Shown: positions 32,600-53,294 of the stretch, in pieces | Layout: every line of letters starts with the position of its first letter | Numbering within the stretch: position 1 is the stretch's first letter | Assembly (NCBI GenBank): GCA_026745465.1 | Contig: JACYXH010000203.1 | Coordinates: 1,090,001-1,154,000 of the forward strand | Direction of reading: 5' to 3' | Length of the DNA: 64,000 bases | Origin: Lota lota | Lineage: Eukaryota; Chordata; Actinopteri; Gadiformes; Lotidae | Translations under genes and position numbers: made by a program | The notes under the pieces: generated by a model | What the model was told of the DNA's origin: nothing | Seen by the model: only the letters and a program-made list of their open reading frames with translations | Database searches by the model: none

Positions 32600-33840
32600 C
32601 TGGTTTGAACAGACATATGTACATAGAGGCAACATTGACTCGTACATCAACGTTGCCGACATTCAATGAGTTTCTCCCTCCATTCAACGGTAGAATCACG
32701 TAAATGGAGGGGAAAAAATCATAGTTGCAGTTTGTGCTTTTCGGGTTTTGTATGACCCGGCTCTACCTATCTATCTACATACAACATACAACATACAACA
32801 TGCAGCGCAGCAACTATGAGTGAATCATCCATGTCTAAAACAATCAGTATAAAACTCAAACCTTATATATGCCTAAAGAGGGTACATATAAAAATCTGAA
32901 AAGGTTGTAAGACCCCATATTCTTTCAAGTTATTCATCAAATTCCGCATTATAACTTTGAGGACTGTAAGTTTTGAGTTAAAGGTGCAGGATTGTGTGGC
33001 ATCTACCGGAACTGACGTGGCAGAAATGGGATCAAATATTCAGAAGTATTTTCTAAGTAACCTTAGAACGAGCCCTTCATAGCTACACAGGGAACCATGT
33101 TTCTACAGGGTTAGAACCCTAACCCTGAATGAATGGCCAACAGCAACTGTGGGAGAAACTCTTCAGATGGGCCAGATGTCATCAGATCTTCAACACGCAC
33201 TGTTCTTGTAATAAAAGATAACTTGTTTTACTATAAGGAATAAATTATTATCTACAAGGAATAAACTCTTGACAAAAGAAGGATAAATATGAAGAGAGGT
33301 CAATCAAGTTAGGTTTACTGAAGATTCAACAAATTACAATAAACCGAGAGGGTTCATGGAGCACCTAAATTAGACCAAGAAAACATGGTCTTTTATCCTA
33401 ACTTAAACTCCTCCTTAAGGAAAAAGCATGTGGGCATCAATGTATGGGTACGTCTATATTTCAGTGGTTCTATCTCAGAAAGTCCTTTGAGGACCCCACT
33501 TGCCACGGGTTGCTTGAAGCTGAAAAGCCCCCAGCTTTTCCAGAAGGTTCACCAATGATCACATTGTTTGTTACAGCTTTATACCAAATACAAACATTTC
33601 AACAATGTAAGGCACTTTTATACTGAATCAAATCATTTGCATAAAAATAGATTACAACGTTTTTGGAAAATTGATTAGATATTCATAAAAAAGTAACTAC
33701 ATTCTCTCTTTGTGTCAAAGTTACATAAGAGTATAGTTAAGTTAGTAAGAGTAAGAGTAAGTCGACTTTTGTTAGTAGTATTAATGAATATATTACAGAA
33801 TTGATCCATATAGTACAAAGTTATAAACAGCCTCAACATT
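32600..33840. other. Spacer between copies 2 and 3
   Basis: About 32978-33115 holds a short piece of the GGTCCAGTGTG repeat family (TGTGGCATCTACCGG, then GAACGAGCCCTTCATAGCTA). The rest shows no gene. Homology with the 3' flank of the other galnt8 copies stops about 60 bp beyond the copy 3 stop codon. Confidence 0.45.
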
Positions 33841-33843
33841 TAT

Positions 33844-43040
<9,197 letters not shown>

Positions 43041-43325
43041 GACTGGAAAGATCTCATCAAGCGACACACTTTTAGTGTTCAACTGAGCCAACTGACTGGT
43101 TTGGGCTTATTTTGGTTAAATGCTTTCAAGTTCACCTGTTGGTTGCTATTGTCTGTGGGTGGAGCGTTGCTGTAGGAGGGTGCAGGGTTAAGAGGTTGGT
43201 GTATATCTTTCAAACATTTATGCTGGTATTGCTCTGACAGAGCACTCTTTTGCAGAACAGAGGTTACCTCAAACAATGACGGCTGTGATGTTCTCTATAC
43301 ACACACTAGAAAGTGTAACTTTACA
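43041..43325 (-). promoter_or_regulatory. Short shared 5' flank of copy 3
   Basis: About 285 bp upstream of the start codon match copies 1 and 2; homology then ends. Any promoter element further out is not shared with the tandem pair. Confidence 0.45.
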
Positions 43326-43476
43326 ATGTTATAAGAGTGATGGTGGTGTCTAGATAAGGGATTGCACTGTGGCTTAGGGATCCCAAACGAGTGCATGTTG
43401 AACACACGTGTGCATGATATAAGGTTTCATTTCTCTTCTTAATGTATGTGCTACTTATCTGCCTGCATGCCCCCAG

Positions 43477-43595
43477 ATGAACATTATAATCAGAGCAGAA
43501 TAAGCGTGGAGAGCAAAGCTCTGCAGCTTCAGGAGGTTGAGCAAGCAACCAGGAACGCACTAGCTCATGCTGCTAAAGACTTCAATCTGGCCAAG
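43477..43595 (+). other. Possible orphan coiled-coil exon
   Basis: GCCCCCAG|AT... to CCAAG|GTGAGT encloses an open frame of 39 codons (DEHYNQSRISVESKAL ... HAAKDFNLAK), Gln/Glu/Ala-rich and helix-prone. The splice sites are good. No neighbouring exon could be joined and I do not recognise the protein. Confidence 0.35.
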
Positions 43596-43699
43596 GTGAG
43601 TCTCACACACACACACACACACACACAAAAGAGACAGGGATGCAACTCAACCTGTATAGCAGTAACTCAAAAGGGCAGACAGGGAATTAATAAATAAGG

Positions 43700-43783
43700 G
43701 AAAAGGTACTTACTCCCACATGAGATTCTGCTACACGGTATCCCACACGCTAGATTTACCCTACACAAGAAACTAGCCAAATG

Positions 43784-43849
<66 letters not shown>

Positions 43850-44400
43850 GATCCTCCGGATGGGTCCACCAGCTTTAAATGTTCCCCGCTGCCTGATTGG
43901 AGTGGAGCACAGGTGCGTTCACTCGGTCCATCACCATGGCGACGGGGAGGGGGAGGGACTTTACCCTGGGAAACACAGGACACACAACAAGCACACCCAC
44001 AACCCACTACGGCCGTAACACTCCCCCCATAAGAGCAAACGTGTCGTTTGTCATTTATCTTTGAGTAGCACCCCAGAGAACGTGGAGAAGGGCCTGCTGG
44101 TCGTAACACAAAGACCGAAGACATGCATGATGTGTTCACCCCAGGGGGTGTTAGACCAACTCACTCACCCCTCGGGACTGCGTCTCCGCCCCCCTGTGGT
44201 GGTGACGCTCAGGGATGTGGAGAACGTAAGTTGTGTCAGATACCTTACTTTCCACAGTATAGGGATCAAGCAAACGGGCCTTGAGGGCAGATCCAGCGGC
44301 CGTATAGGTTTGACCACGAGTTATAGCGCCCCCTGTGGTCATAGCGGGACAAAACCTTTTGGAGACCTACTTATTTCCGGTCTACACATGCCTATTTAAT
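43700..44400 (-). mobile_element. Gypsy LTR retrotransposon fossil: integrase tail and 3' LTR part
   Basis: The minus strand at about 44345-44155 reads like a Gypsy integrase C terminus (DPYTVESKVSDTTYVLHIPE). A purine-rich GGGGGGAGTG and an LTR-like TGTTACGGCCG start follow at about 44020. A CA microsatellite (43790-43848) lies within the LTR part. It is partial, broken and old. Confidence 0.65.
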
Positions 44401-44689
44401 TTGACAACTCCCAGGTGTTCAGGTTTGGAATGGTTGATTTGAGTGTTTTTGCCCCATTCACTTTCCATATTAAATATTAATATTATAAATATTAATTTAA
44501 CTAAAAGTCTGCTATGGTTGGTCTGTAAAAGTAGAAACGCACTGCATTGATATATGCCCGACTTTTTGGTAGTGGTTTGGTAAAACTCCCTCCAAAACTG
44601 TAGGAGTAGTTAATTACCAAAAACCGCCACTGTTTTGGTGCTATGAAGCTATGGTGCTATGCTACCAAATCCTGACTGGAAGTTGTCAA

Positions 44690-45210
44690 AGCAGCTAGTT
44701 GAGGCTAAGAAATCATTAAGTTGCTGGAGGAAAACCTTCTCTATGATTTTCCTTATGAAGGGTAGATTTGATATTGGTCTGTGGTTGTTAATGATAGAAG
44801 CATCTAGGCTCTGCTTTTTTTTTTTTAAAGGGGTTTAATAACTGTATATCTCAAGGTTTTTGGAAAGTCCAAAAGTACAAGCTGATTGGAGAGAGCTGTT
44901 AACTATTTGCAGTATGTCTTCTGCCAGGCATTCAAGGATATTCTTAAAGAAGCTGGTAGGTCAAGCATCAAGGCAGCAGGTGGGTGGCTTAGGTTGTGTC
45001 ACTGTTTCCACAAGAGTTTTGTAGTCTAGGGCATTCAATCGTATCATCATTGCCACATTACTTCTAAATAAACATGGTGGTGAGCCAACATTTATGTTTG
45101 AAATGGAAATATTGATGGTTTGTCTAATACCTTCAATTTTGTCAATGAAAAAGGATGCCATGCACACCCCAACATTCCTGAAACAAAAATGTTGTTTTCT
45201 AACTGAACCC
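44690..45210 (-). mobile_element. L2/CR1-like LINE ORF2 fragment
   Basis: The minus strand encodes FFIDKIEGIRQTI, then after frame changes pieces like SFFKNILECL and NNHRPISNLPF. This is the stretch between endonuclease and reverse transcriptase, plus the start of the RT, of L2-like LINEs. It is truncated on both sides and has several stops. Confidence 0.65.
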
Positions 45211-45860
45211 TTACATAAACATGTCCTAGAAGATAAATATAATTCAGTGTAACTTGGAAATAGTTGAAAAGTAACGGGGGTTAAAGTAACGTTAGCATTT
45301 GGTTGCATGTGTAACTAACAGGTAACAAATAAGTTGTGCATGCAACAAGGCCTGTAGAATATATGTTTGTAAGGTTGGGTAACAAACTAGGGGTTGTTGT
45401 TGTTGAATAAAACCAACCTCGCAATTATTGCAGGGAACATTGTTGTAAGTTTGTAATATTGGTGGGCACCACAATTCTTTTTATTTTTCAAGTCCATTTC
45501 TGTTTAGTAATATTTTGTGCAGGCATATCTTGTGTTTCCAGTCAGACCGAATATTTTTTTTATGACTTGGGTGGATCAGAGAGGTCTCTACAAGTTGGTC
45601 ATACCTGGAGAGAAGGACGTTTTGTGTGTGCTGTCTATTGTATCTCACCCCGGTTTCCTTTGTCCTCCACCCAGCCTCCAGCTCACCCCTAAGCCCTACC
45701 AGGAGACCTACCCCGGACCAGGAAGAATTGATGCTGAAGTTTCACCCTCCTCCTTTGTCCTCACCATGTTTTGAATAATCCCTTGTTACTTTTGCCCACA
45801 CCCTGTCTGCTGTTGTCCGTGTTCACAACCGAGTCAACCCCGCCTGACACAAACTGCCAC
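45210..45860. other. Intergenic, possible retroelement tail
   Basis: An open frame near 45517-45774 (DQRGLYKLVIPG, PYQETYPGPG) has no recognised homologue. The following CCTTGTTACTTTTGCC...GCCTGACAC looks like the end of an LTR. Neither is a firm call. Confidence 0.25.
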
Positions 45861-45861
45861 A

Positions 45862-48845
45862 GTTAGTAATAGGTAAAGGTTAGTAATAGGTTAAGGTTAG
45901 TAATAGGTTAAGGTTAGTAATAGGTTAAGGTTAGTAATAGGTTAGTGTTAGTAATAGGTTAAGGTTAGTAATATGGTTAGTGTTAGTAATAGGTTAAGGT
46001 TAGTAATAGGGTAAGTGTTAGTAATATGGTTAGTGTTAGTAAAAGGTTAAGGTTAGTAATAGGTAAAGGTTAGTAATAGGGTAAGTGTTAGTAATAGGTT
46101 AAGGTTAGTAATAGGGTAAGTGTTAGTAATATGGTTAGTGTTAGAAATAGGTTAAGGTTAGTAATAGGTAAAGGTTAGTAAAAGGTTAAGGTTAGTAACA
46201 GGTAAAGGTTAGTAATAGCGTAAGTGTTAGTAACATGGTTAGTGTTAGTAAAAGGTTAAGGTTAGTAATAGGTAAAGGTTAGTAATAGGGTAAGTGTTAG
46301 TAATATGGTTAGTGTTAGTAAAAGGTTAAGGTTAGTAATAGGTAAAGGTTAGAAATAGGTTAAGGTTAGTAATATGTAAAGGTTAGTAATAGGGTAAGTG
46401 TTAGTAATAGGTTAAGGTTGGTAATAGGGTAAGTGTTAGTAATATGGTTAGTGTTAGTAATAGGTTAAGGTTAGTAATAGGTAAAGGTTAGTAATAGGGT
46501 AAGTGTTAGTAATAGGTTAAGGTTAATAATAAGGTAAGTGTTAGTAATATGGTTAGTGTTAGTAAAAGGCTAAGGTTAGTAATAGGTAAAGGTTAGTAAT
46601 AGGGTAAGTGTTAGTAATATGGTTAGTGTTAGTAAAAGGCTAAGGTTAGTAATAGGTAAAGGTTAGTAATAGGGTAAGTGTTAGTAATATGGTTAGTGTT
46701 AGTAAAAGGTTACGGTTAGTAATAGGTAAAGGTTAGAAATAGGTTTAGGTTAGTAATATGTAAAGGTTAGTAATAGGGTAAGTGTTAGTAATATGGTTAG
46801 TGTTAGTAATAAGTTAAGGTTAGTAATAGGTAAAGGTTAGGAATAGGGTAAGTGTTAGTAATAGGTTAAGGTTAGTAATAGGGTAAGTGTTAGTAATATG
46901 GTTAGTGTTAGTAATAGGTTAAGGTTAGTAATAGGTAAAGGTTAGTAATAGGGTAAGTGTTAGTAATAGGTTAAGGTTAATAATAAGGTAAGTGTTAGTA
47001 ATATGGTTAGTGTTAGTAATAGGGTAAGTGTTAGTAATAGGTAAAGGTTAGTAATAGGGTAAGTGATAGTAATATGGTTAGTGTTAGTAAAAGGTTAAGG
47101 TTAGTAATAGGTAAAGGTTAGTAATAGGGTAAGTGTTAGTAATAGGTAAAGGTTAGTAATAGGGTAAGTGTTAGTAATATGGTTATTGTTAGTAAAAGGT
47201 TAAGGTTAGTAATAGGGTAAGTGTTAGTAATAGGGTAAGTGTTAGTAATATGGTTAGTGTTAGTAATAAGTTAAGGTTAGTAATAGGTAAAGGTTAGGAA
47301 TAGGGTAAGTGTTAGTAATAGGTTAAGGTTAGTAATAGGGTAAGTGTTAGTAATATGGTTAGTGTTAGTAAAAGGTTACGGTTAGTAATAGGTAAAGGTT
47401 AGAAATAGGTTTAGGTTAGTAATATGTAAAGGTTAGTAATAGGGTAAGTGTTAGTAATATGGTTAGTGTTAGTAATAAGTTAAGGTTAGTAATAGGTAAA
47501 GGTTAGGAATAGGGTAAGTGTTAGTAATAGGTTAAGGTTAGTAATAGGGTAAGTGTTAGTAATATGGTTAGTGTTAGTAATAGGTTAAGGTTAGTAATAG
47601 GTAAAGGTTAGTAATAGGGTAAGTGTTAGTAAAAGGTTAAGGTTAGTAATAGGTAAAGGTTAGTAATAGGGTAAGTGTTAGTAATATGGTTATTGTTAGT
47701 AAAAGGTTACGGTTAGTAATAGGTAAAGGTTAGAAATAGGTTTAGGTTAGTAATATGTAAAGGTTAGTAATAGGGTAAGTGTTAGTAATATGGTTAGTGT
47801 TAGTAATAAGTTAAGGTTAGTAATAGGTAAAGGTTAGGAATAGGGTAAGTGTTAGTAATAGGTTAAGGTTAGTAATAGGGTAAGTTTTAGTAATATGGTT
47901 ATTTTTAGTAAAAGGTTAAGGTTAGTAATAGGTAAAGGTTAGTAATAGGGTAAGTGTTAGTAATATGGTTAGTGTTAGTAAAAGGTTACGGTTAGTAATA
48001 GGTAAAGGTTAGAAATAGGTTTAGGTTAGTAATATGTAAAGGTTAGTAATAGGGTAAGTGTTAGTAATATGGTTAGTGTTAGTAATAAGTTAAGGTTAGT
48101 AATAGGTAAAGGTTAGGAATAGGGTAAGTGTTAGTAATAGGTTAAGGTTAGTAATAGGGTAAGTGTTAGTAATATGGTTAGTGTTAGTAATAGGTTAAGG
48201 TTAGTAATAGGTAAAGGTTAGTAATAGGGTAAGTGTTAGTAATAGGTTAAGGTTAATAATAAGGTAAGTGTTAGTAATATGGTTAGTGTTAGTAATAGGG
48301 TAAGTGTTAGTAATAGGTAAAGGTTAGTAATAGGGTAAGTGATAGTAATATGGTTAGTGTTAGTAAAAGGTTAAGGTTAGTAATAGGTAAAGGTTAGTAA
48401 TAAGGTAAGTGTTAGTAATAGGTAAAGGTTAGTAATAGGGTAAGTGTTAGTAATATGGTTATTGTTAGTAAAAGGTTAAGGTTAGTAATAGGTAAAGGTT
48501 AGTAATAGGATAAGTGTTAGTAATTTGGTTAGTGTTAGTAAAAGGTTAAGGTTAGTAATAGGTAAAGGTTAGTAATAGGATAAGTGTTAGTAATTTGGTT
48601 AGTGTTAGTAAAAGGTTAAGGTTAGTAATAGGTAAAGGTTAGTAATAGGGTAAGTGTTAGTAATAGGTAAAGGTTAGTAATAGGGTAAGTGTTAGTAATA
48701 TGGTTAGTGTTAGTAAAAGGTTAAGGTTAGTAATAGGTAAAGGTTAGAAATAGGGTAAGTGTTAGTAATATGGTTAGTGTTAGTAAAAGGTTAAGGTTAG
48801 TAATAGGGTAAGTGTTAGTTACAGGGTAAGTGTTAGTAATTGGCA
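45862..48845. repeat. 3-kb satellite-like array of GTTAGTAATAG units
   Basis: Short units (GTTAGTAATAGG, GGTAAGTGTTAGTAATA, TGGTTAGTGTTAGTAAAA, GGTTAAGGTTAGTAATA, GGTAAAG) are ordered into longer blocks that recur almost unchanged. For example, blocks with TTTAGGTTAGTAATATGTAA recur near 46740, 47410, 47740 and 48020. This is a higher-order repeat. It is not the telomere motif. Confidence 0.95.
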
Positions 48846-49385
48846 AAGTGTTTGTGCCTATGTGTTTATATACTATGTAATCATTTATAATGGGTTATGC
48901 TTCTTTAACAGCAGGGTTATTTCCTTCCTTCATATCTTCAATCATTCATCTTGTTGGGTTGGATTCTTGGGTTTCTTTCTTCTTACACCCTTTACAGACA
49001 TTCAGAAAGGTGTGCGCAACACACACACCTTTTTATCTTTTAGTAAAATCAGTGTACAAACATTAACGTGATGTCATTCAGTATTAAGAGGGACAAGGGT
49101 TTCAGAATCTATGAAAGTTTTTAGTTTTTTTTTACCAAGAATCCATGCAACACTGTATGGTGTTCTGTACAGGGCTTCCCTCTTGGTAATTCTGAGGCTC
49201 TGCACTTTGACCTCTGAACCCACTGGATATGTTCCCTACCATGATGCAGTGCCTTTTTAGATTGTATTCTTGTTACTGCAGTAGCCTCAATGCAGATCAA
49301 CTTCTGGGTCCCACATTAAACCCCTTTTTCATAATCCACTCCTTGCCGAACTGTCCATTCATCATTGTCTACTTTTTGCCTTTTC
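48846..49385. other. Spacer between two arrays
   Basis: No gene, RNA or known repeat recognised. Confidence 0.4.
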
Positions 49386-49504
49386 GATGTGGACAACATT
49401 ATAGCTCTCAAACCTTTTGCTGAAGAGACAAACGTTGATGCACGCACAGAGAGCCTGAGGGTCACGGGCAAACAGCCACGCAGCTTCACGGTTACCACAA
49501 AGAG
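49386..49504 (+). other. Exon-like open frame ending in a strong donor
   Basis: DVDNIIALKPFAEETNVDAR ... TVTTK ends at AAAGAG|GTAAGA. The frame is open only from about 49336 and no AG acceptor lies in that stretch. It is therefore a decayed exon or chance. I do not recognise the product. Confidence 0.25.
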
Positions 49505-50125
49505 GTAAGATCGTTATCATCACATCACAGTCATCACATGTAAGGATTCATGGTTACTACAAAGAGGTAAGATCGTTATCGTCACATCACAGTCATCACA
49601 TGTAAGGATTCATGGTTACTACAAAGAGGTGAGATCGTTATCATCACATCACAGTTATCACATGTAAGGACCACAAAGAGGTGAGATCGTTATCATCACA
49701 TCACATGTAAGGATTCATGGTTACTACAAAGAGGTGAGATCGTTATCATCACATCACAGTCATCACATGTAAGGACTACAAAGAGGTAAGATCGTTATCA
49801 TCACAGTCATCACATGTAAGGACTACAAAGAGGTAAGATCGTTATCATCACATCACAGTCATCACATGTAAGGATTCATGGTTACTACAAAGAGGTGAGA
49901 TCGTTATCGTCACATCACATGTAAGGATTCATGGTTACTACAAAGAGGTAAGATCGTTATCATCACAGTCATCACATGTAAGGACTACAAAGAGGTAAGA
50001 TCGTTATCATCACAGTCATCACATGTAAGGACTACAAAGAGGTAAGATCGTTATCATCACAGTCATCACATGTAAGGACTACAAAGAGGTAAGATCGTTA
50101 TCATCACAGTCATCACATGTAAGGA
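49486..50125. repeat. Minisatellite seeded on an exon-like end and splice donor
   Basis: Units of about 45-62 bp built from TGGTTACTACAAAGAGGTAAGA, CGTTATCATCACATCACAGT and CATCACATGTAAGGA. The first unit overlaps the exon-like frame end at 49504. About a dozen units each carry AAAGAG|GTAAGA or AAAGAG|GTGAGA. Confidence 0.9.
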
Positions 50126-50129
50126 TGCT

Positions 50130-51795
50130 GAAACGGCTCCGTTGGCTTACTTCCGCATTAGAAACAAAAACCAAACCAAAATGGGTAAAGAATGTTTATT
50201 TATGAAGCAGCAAGTGTTCAAATATCGTCCAAAGCATTTCAAGGGCTTGATAAAAGACAAACCTTAAAAAACATTAAGTGGAGCGACCCAGGGCCAAGTC
50301 CGGCTTAGTCAGAGTTTGGGGTTAACATTAAGGATGGTTAACTTGGTTTGAAATAGGACATTATAGGGGTGCTTGGGTATTCGGTAATGGTTAAGATTAG
50401 GCACTGTTTGGTTTAGGCGTTAGTTATTATATTAAAGATTGTCAAGTTTAGGTAAGCGAGTTTAGGTTTTTTAGAGAAGTTTAGGTATTAGGTTAAGTTT
50501 AGGTAAGCGAGTTTATGCATTTTAGAGAAGTTTAGGTATTAGGTTAGGTTTAGGTGAACGATTTTAGGCATTAGAGATGTTTAGGTTACATTGTCAAGTT
50601 GAGGTATTAGGTTAGTGAGTTTATTTATTTTAGGCCTTATTTTATTCGTGTTTAAATTGAGGCATTAGGATTAGAAAGAAGGTTAAGATCAGGGCTCAGG
50701 TTTGCGTCCGGCCTTGTCCCTTTAGTCGCTCCCTTAAGAGGGTTCCCAGCTACGGGCGTTAGAAATACAACAGCTGGGATCACGGATATGGTGAACAGAA
50801 ACAAAAAATCCCCCAAATCGTGGTGACATAATGTAGTTTGTTTTAAAAGTTAAAACAGTAAAGTGATATCACTATGGTGTGTAGGAGTTTTGAGCTCTGT
50901 GTGGTTATATTGGGTGTAGATTGGTGTGCAGGTGTAGCCAGGGATCCTCAGGGTAAATAGGACACTGGTGTATGTCTACTCTGTTCAGTCATCGTACTCT
51001 GAAGTGAATTGATTTGAAAAGTGATTTAGAAGACATTTGATAACCAAATGTGAAGGCCATTCAATACCTATAAATGTAGAAACAGCCTCATCTGGTGTCA
51101 AACACAGGTCATTACATTTAGTAATTTGGTTAAATCATTACAGCAACAACTAAAAAAAAGTCCAAGTGCTGGATTACCAGGTTTCTAAAAAGTAAGGCAT
51201 TTTTTAAATAGGTGCCTCCAGTTGCATTTGCTTTACTGCATGCTTTCTCCAAGAGCACACAAGTCAGTCGAGATGTCCCCAGAAAAGACTCGTCGTCAGA
51301 CCTTTAATTAAGATCAGGAGGGATTATATAATTGCTGTTTGATACGTTTGGTCTATTTAAGTAAATATGTATTACCGCTCTCACCTGGGTCTCTGCACCA
51401 TGACCACACATCTGCTGCACATCTGTTCTTCCATTGTCGCCTAAATGAAAATAAAGAAACTTTATTGATCCCGAGAGGAACGGGTCACAGGAAGGGTAAA
51501 AAATGTATCAAGGGTAAACATAGAAAATATAGAAAAGGTTGGGCGATATTCACATTTTAAAACCAATCCAAAACATTGAGATTTACGATCTAACTGGCAA
51601 AAACAAGGCACGTCTTATAACGTTTCCATTGTGCCTTGAGCTGCAATGCCCTCATCTGCCACAGGGTGGAAGCACTCGACTGCAAATCACGTTTCCCGCC
51701 ATTGTTTCATACACAAACCATAAGTTTAAACCATAAAAAATAAAATAAACTATAAGTCTACTAGGGATGTTTGAGGAATAGATTGGCGATTAATT
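50130..51795. other. Intergenic with degenerate TTTAGG-type repeats
   Basis: 50330-50700 holds loose repeats of GGTTAAGTTTAGGTAAGCGA. At about 51455-51485 AACTTTATTGATCCCGAGAG resembles the tail of a fish LINE/SINE insertion. No gene seen. Confidence 0.4.
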
Positions 51796-51796
51796 A

Positions 51797-53022
51797 TGAC
51801 CTCCACCGCAAGGACCTCCAGCTGACCTCCACCGCAAGGACCTCCAGATGACCTCCACCCGACCTCCACCGCAAGGACCTCCACCGCAAGGACCTCCAGC
51901 TGACCTCCACCACAAGGACCTCCAGCTGACCTCCACCGCAAGGACCACCATATGACATCCACCGCAAGGACCTCCAGCTGACCTCCACCACAAGGACCTC
52001 CACTGCAAGGACCTCCAGCTGACAACCACCGCAAGGACCTCCAGCTGACCTCCACCACAAGGACCTCCACTGCAAGGACCTCCAGCTGACCTCCACCGCA
52101 AGGACCTCCACCGCAAGAACCTCCACCGCAAGGACCTCCACCGCAAGGACCTCCAGCTGACCTCCACCTGACCTCCACCATTAGGACCTCCACCGCAAGG
52201 ACCTCCACCTGACCTCCACCGCAAGGACCACCATATGACATCCACCGCAAGGACCTCCAGCTGACTTCCACCGCAAGGACCTCCAGCTGACCTCCACCGC
52301 AAGGACCTCCAGCTGACCTCCACCGCAAGGACCTCCAGATGACCTCCACCTGACCTCCACTGCAAGGACCTCCACCGCAAGGACCTCCACCGCAAGGATC
52401 TCCAGCTGACTTCCACCGCAAGGACCTCCAGCTGACCTCCACCAGACCTCCACCGCAAGGACCTCCACCGCAAGGACCTCCACCGCAAGGACGTTCAGCT
52501 GACCTCCACCGCAAGGACATCCAGCTGACCTCCACCTGACCTACACCACTAGGACCTCCACCGCAAGGACCTCCAGCTGACCTCCACCTGACCTCCACCT
52601 GACCTCCACCACTAGGACCTCCACCGCAAGGACCTCCAGCTGACCTCCACCGCAAGGACCTCCAGCTAACCTCCACTTGACCTCCACCGCAAGGACCTCC
52701 ACCGCAAGGACCTCCACCGCAAGGACCTCCAGCTGACCTCCACCGCAAGGACCTCCAGCTGACCTCCACCGCAAGGACCACCATATGACCTCCACCGCAA
52801 GGACCTCCAGCTGACCTCCACCGCAAGGACCACCAGCTGACCTCCACCGCAAGGACCACCATATGACATCCACCGCAAGGACCTCCAGCTGACCTCCACC
52901 TGACCTCCACCACTAGGACCTCCACCGCAAGGACCTCCAGCTGACCTCCACCTGACCTCCACCACTAGGACCTCCACCGCAAGGACCTCCAGCTGACCTC
53001 CAGCTGACCTCCACCGCAAGGA
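51797..53022. repeat. 1.2-kb array of GACCTCCACCGCAAG / GACCTCCAGCT units
   Basis: Fifteen-base and eleven-base modules alternate, sometimes in longer blocks with CATATGACATCC or CCACTAGGACC. The plus strand is almost free of G-rich codons and the minus strand has long open frames in all three phases (up to about 390 codons of repeated EVLAVEVSWRSL). No start context, splice site or homologue supports coding. Confidence 0.95.
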
Positions 53023-53124
53023 TGTAATGTAATGTAATATACATCCTGACGCTAGTCCTAGTGGCCGAGAACACTTTTCTTACAAGCCAATCAGAACTAA
53101 CACGTCTATGAATTCATGAATTTG

Positions 53125-53290
53125 TTTGTGTCTTTAACCGAGAGGATGTCCTGCAGTCCAGTGGTGTTTGTGTCTTTAACCGAGAGGATGTCCTGCAGTC
53201 CAGTGGTGTTTGTGTCTTTAACCGAGAGGATGTCCTGCAGTCCAGTGGTGTTTGTGTCTTTAACCGAGAGGATGTCCTGCAGTCCACAGG
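53125..53290. repeat. 42-bp minisatellite
   Basis: Four nearly exact copies of a unit with TTTGTGTCTTTAACCGAGAG and GATGTCCTGCAGTCCAGTGG. The unit is a multiple of three, hence open frames on both strands. Confidence 0.95.
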
Positions 53291-53294
53291 ACAC

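Larger units (their letters stand above)
30815..32600 (+). mobile_element. Expanded LTR-like fossil with nested insertions
   Basis: Its left end (GGTTTAAGTAGCCTCAG) and right end (GAACCAGCCATCTCC) match the outer parts of the solo LTR at 41134-41455. Between them the inner sequence is expanded into a 38-bp array, interrupted by a second LTR-like element and by a repeat block. It is broken and older than its insertions. The family (Gypsy or endogenous retrovirus) cannot be decided. Confidence 0.5.

Noticed and set aside
44069-44225. Plus-strand exon-like frame ending in GAGAAC|GTAAGT
   Set aside because: The minus strand of the same stretch encodes a Gypsy integrase tail followed by an LTR, which explains it better.
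45862-48845. Interstitial telomere repeat
   Set aside because: Units are GTTAGTAATAGG and relatives, not TTAGGG tandem repeats.
51750-52925. Minus-strand open frame of 391 codons
   Set aside because: It lies wholly in the CCTCCACC tandem array; the other two frames are open too and there is no homology or splice context.
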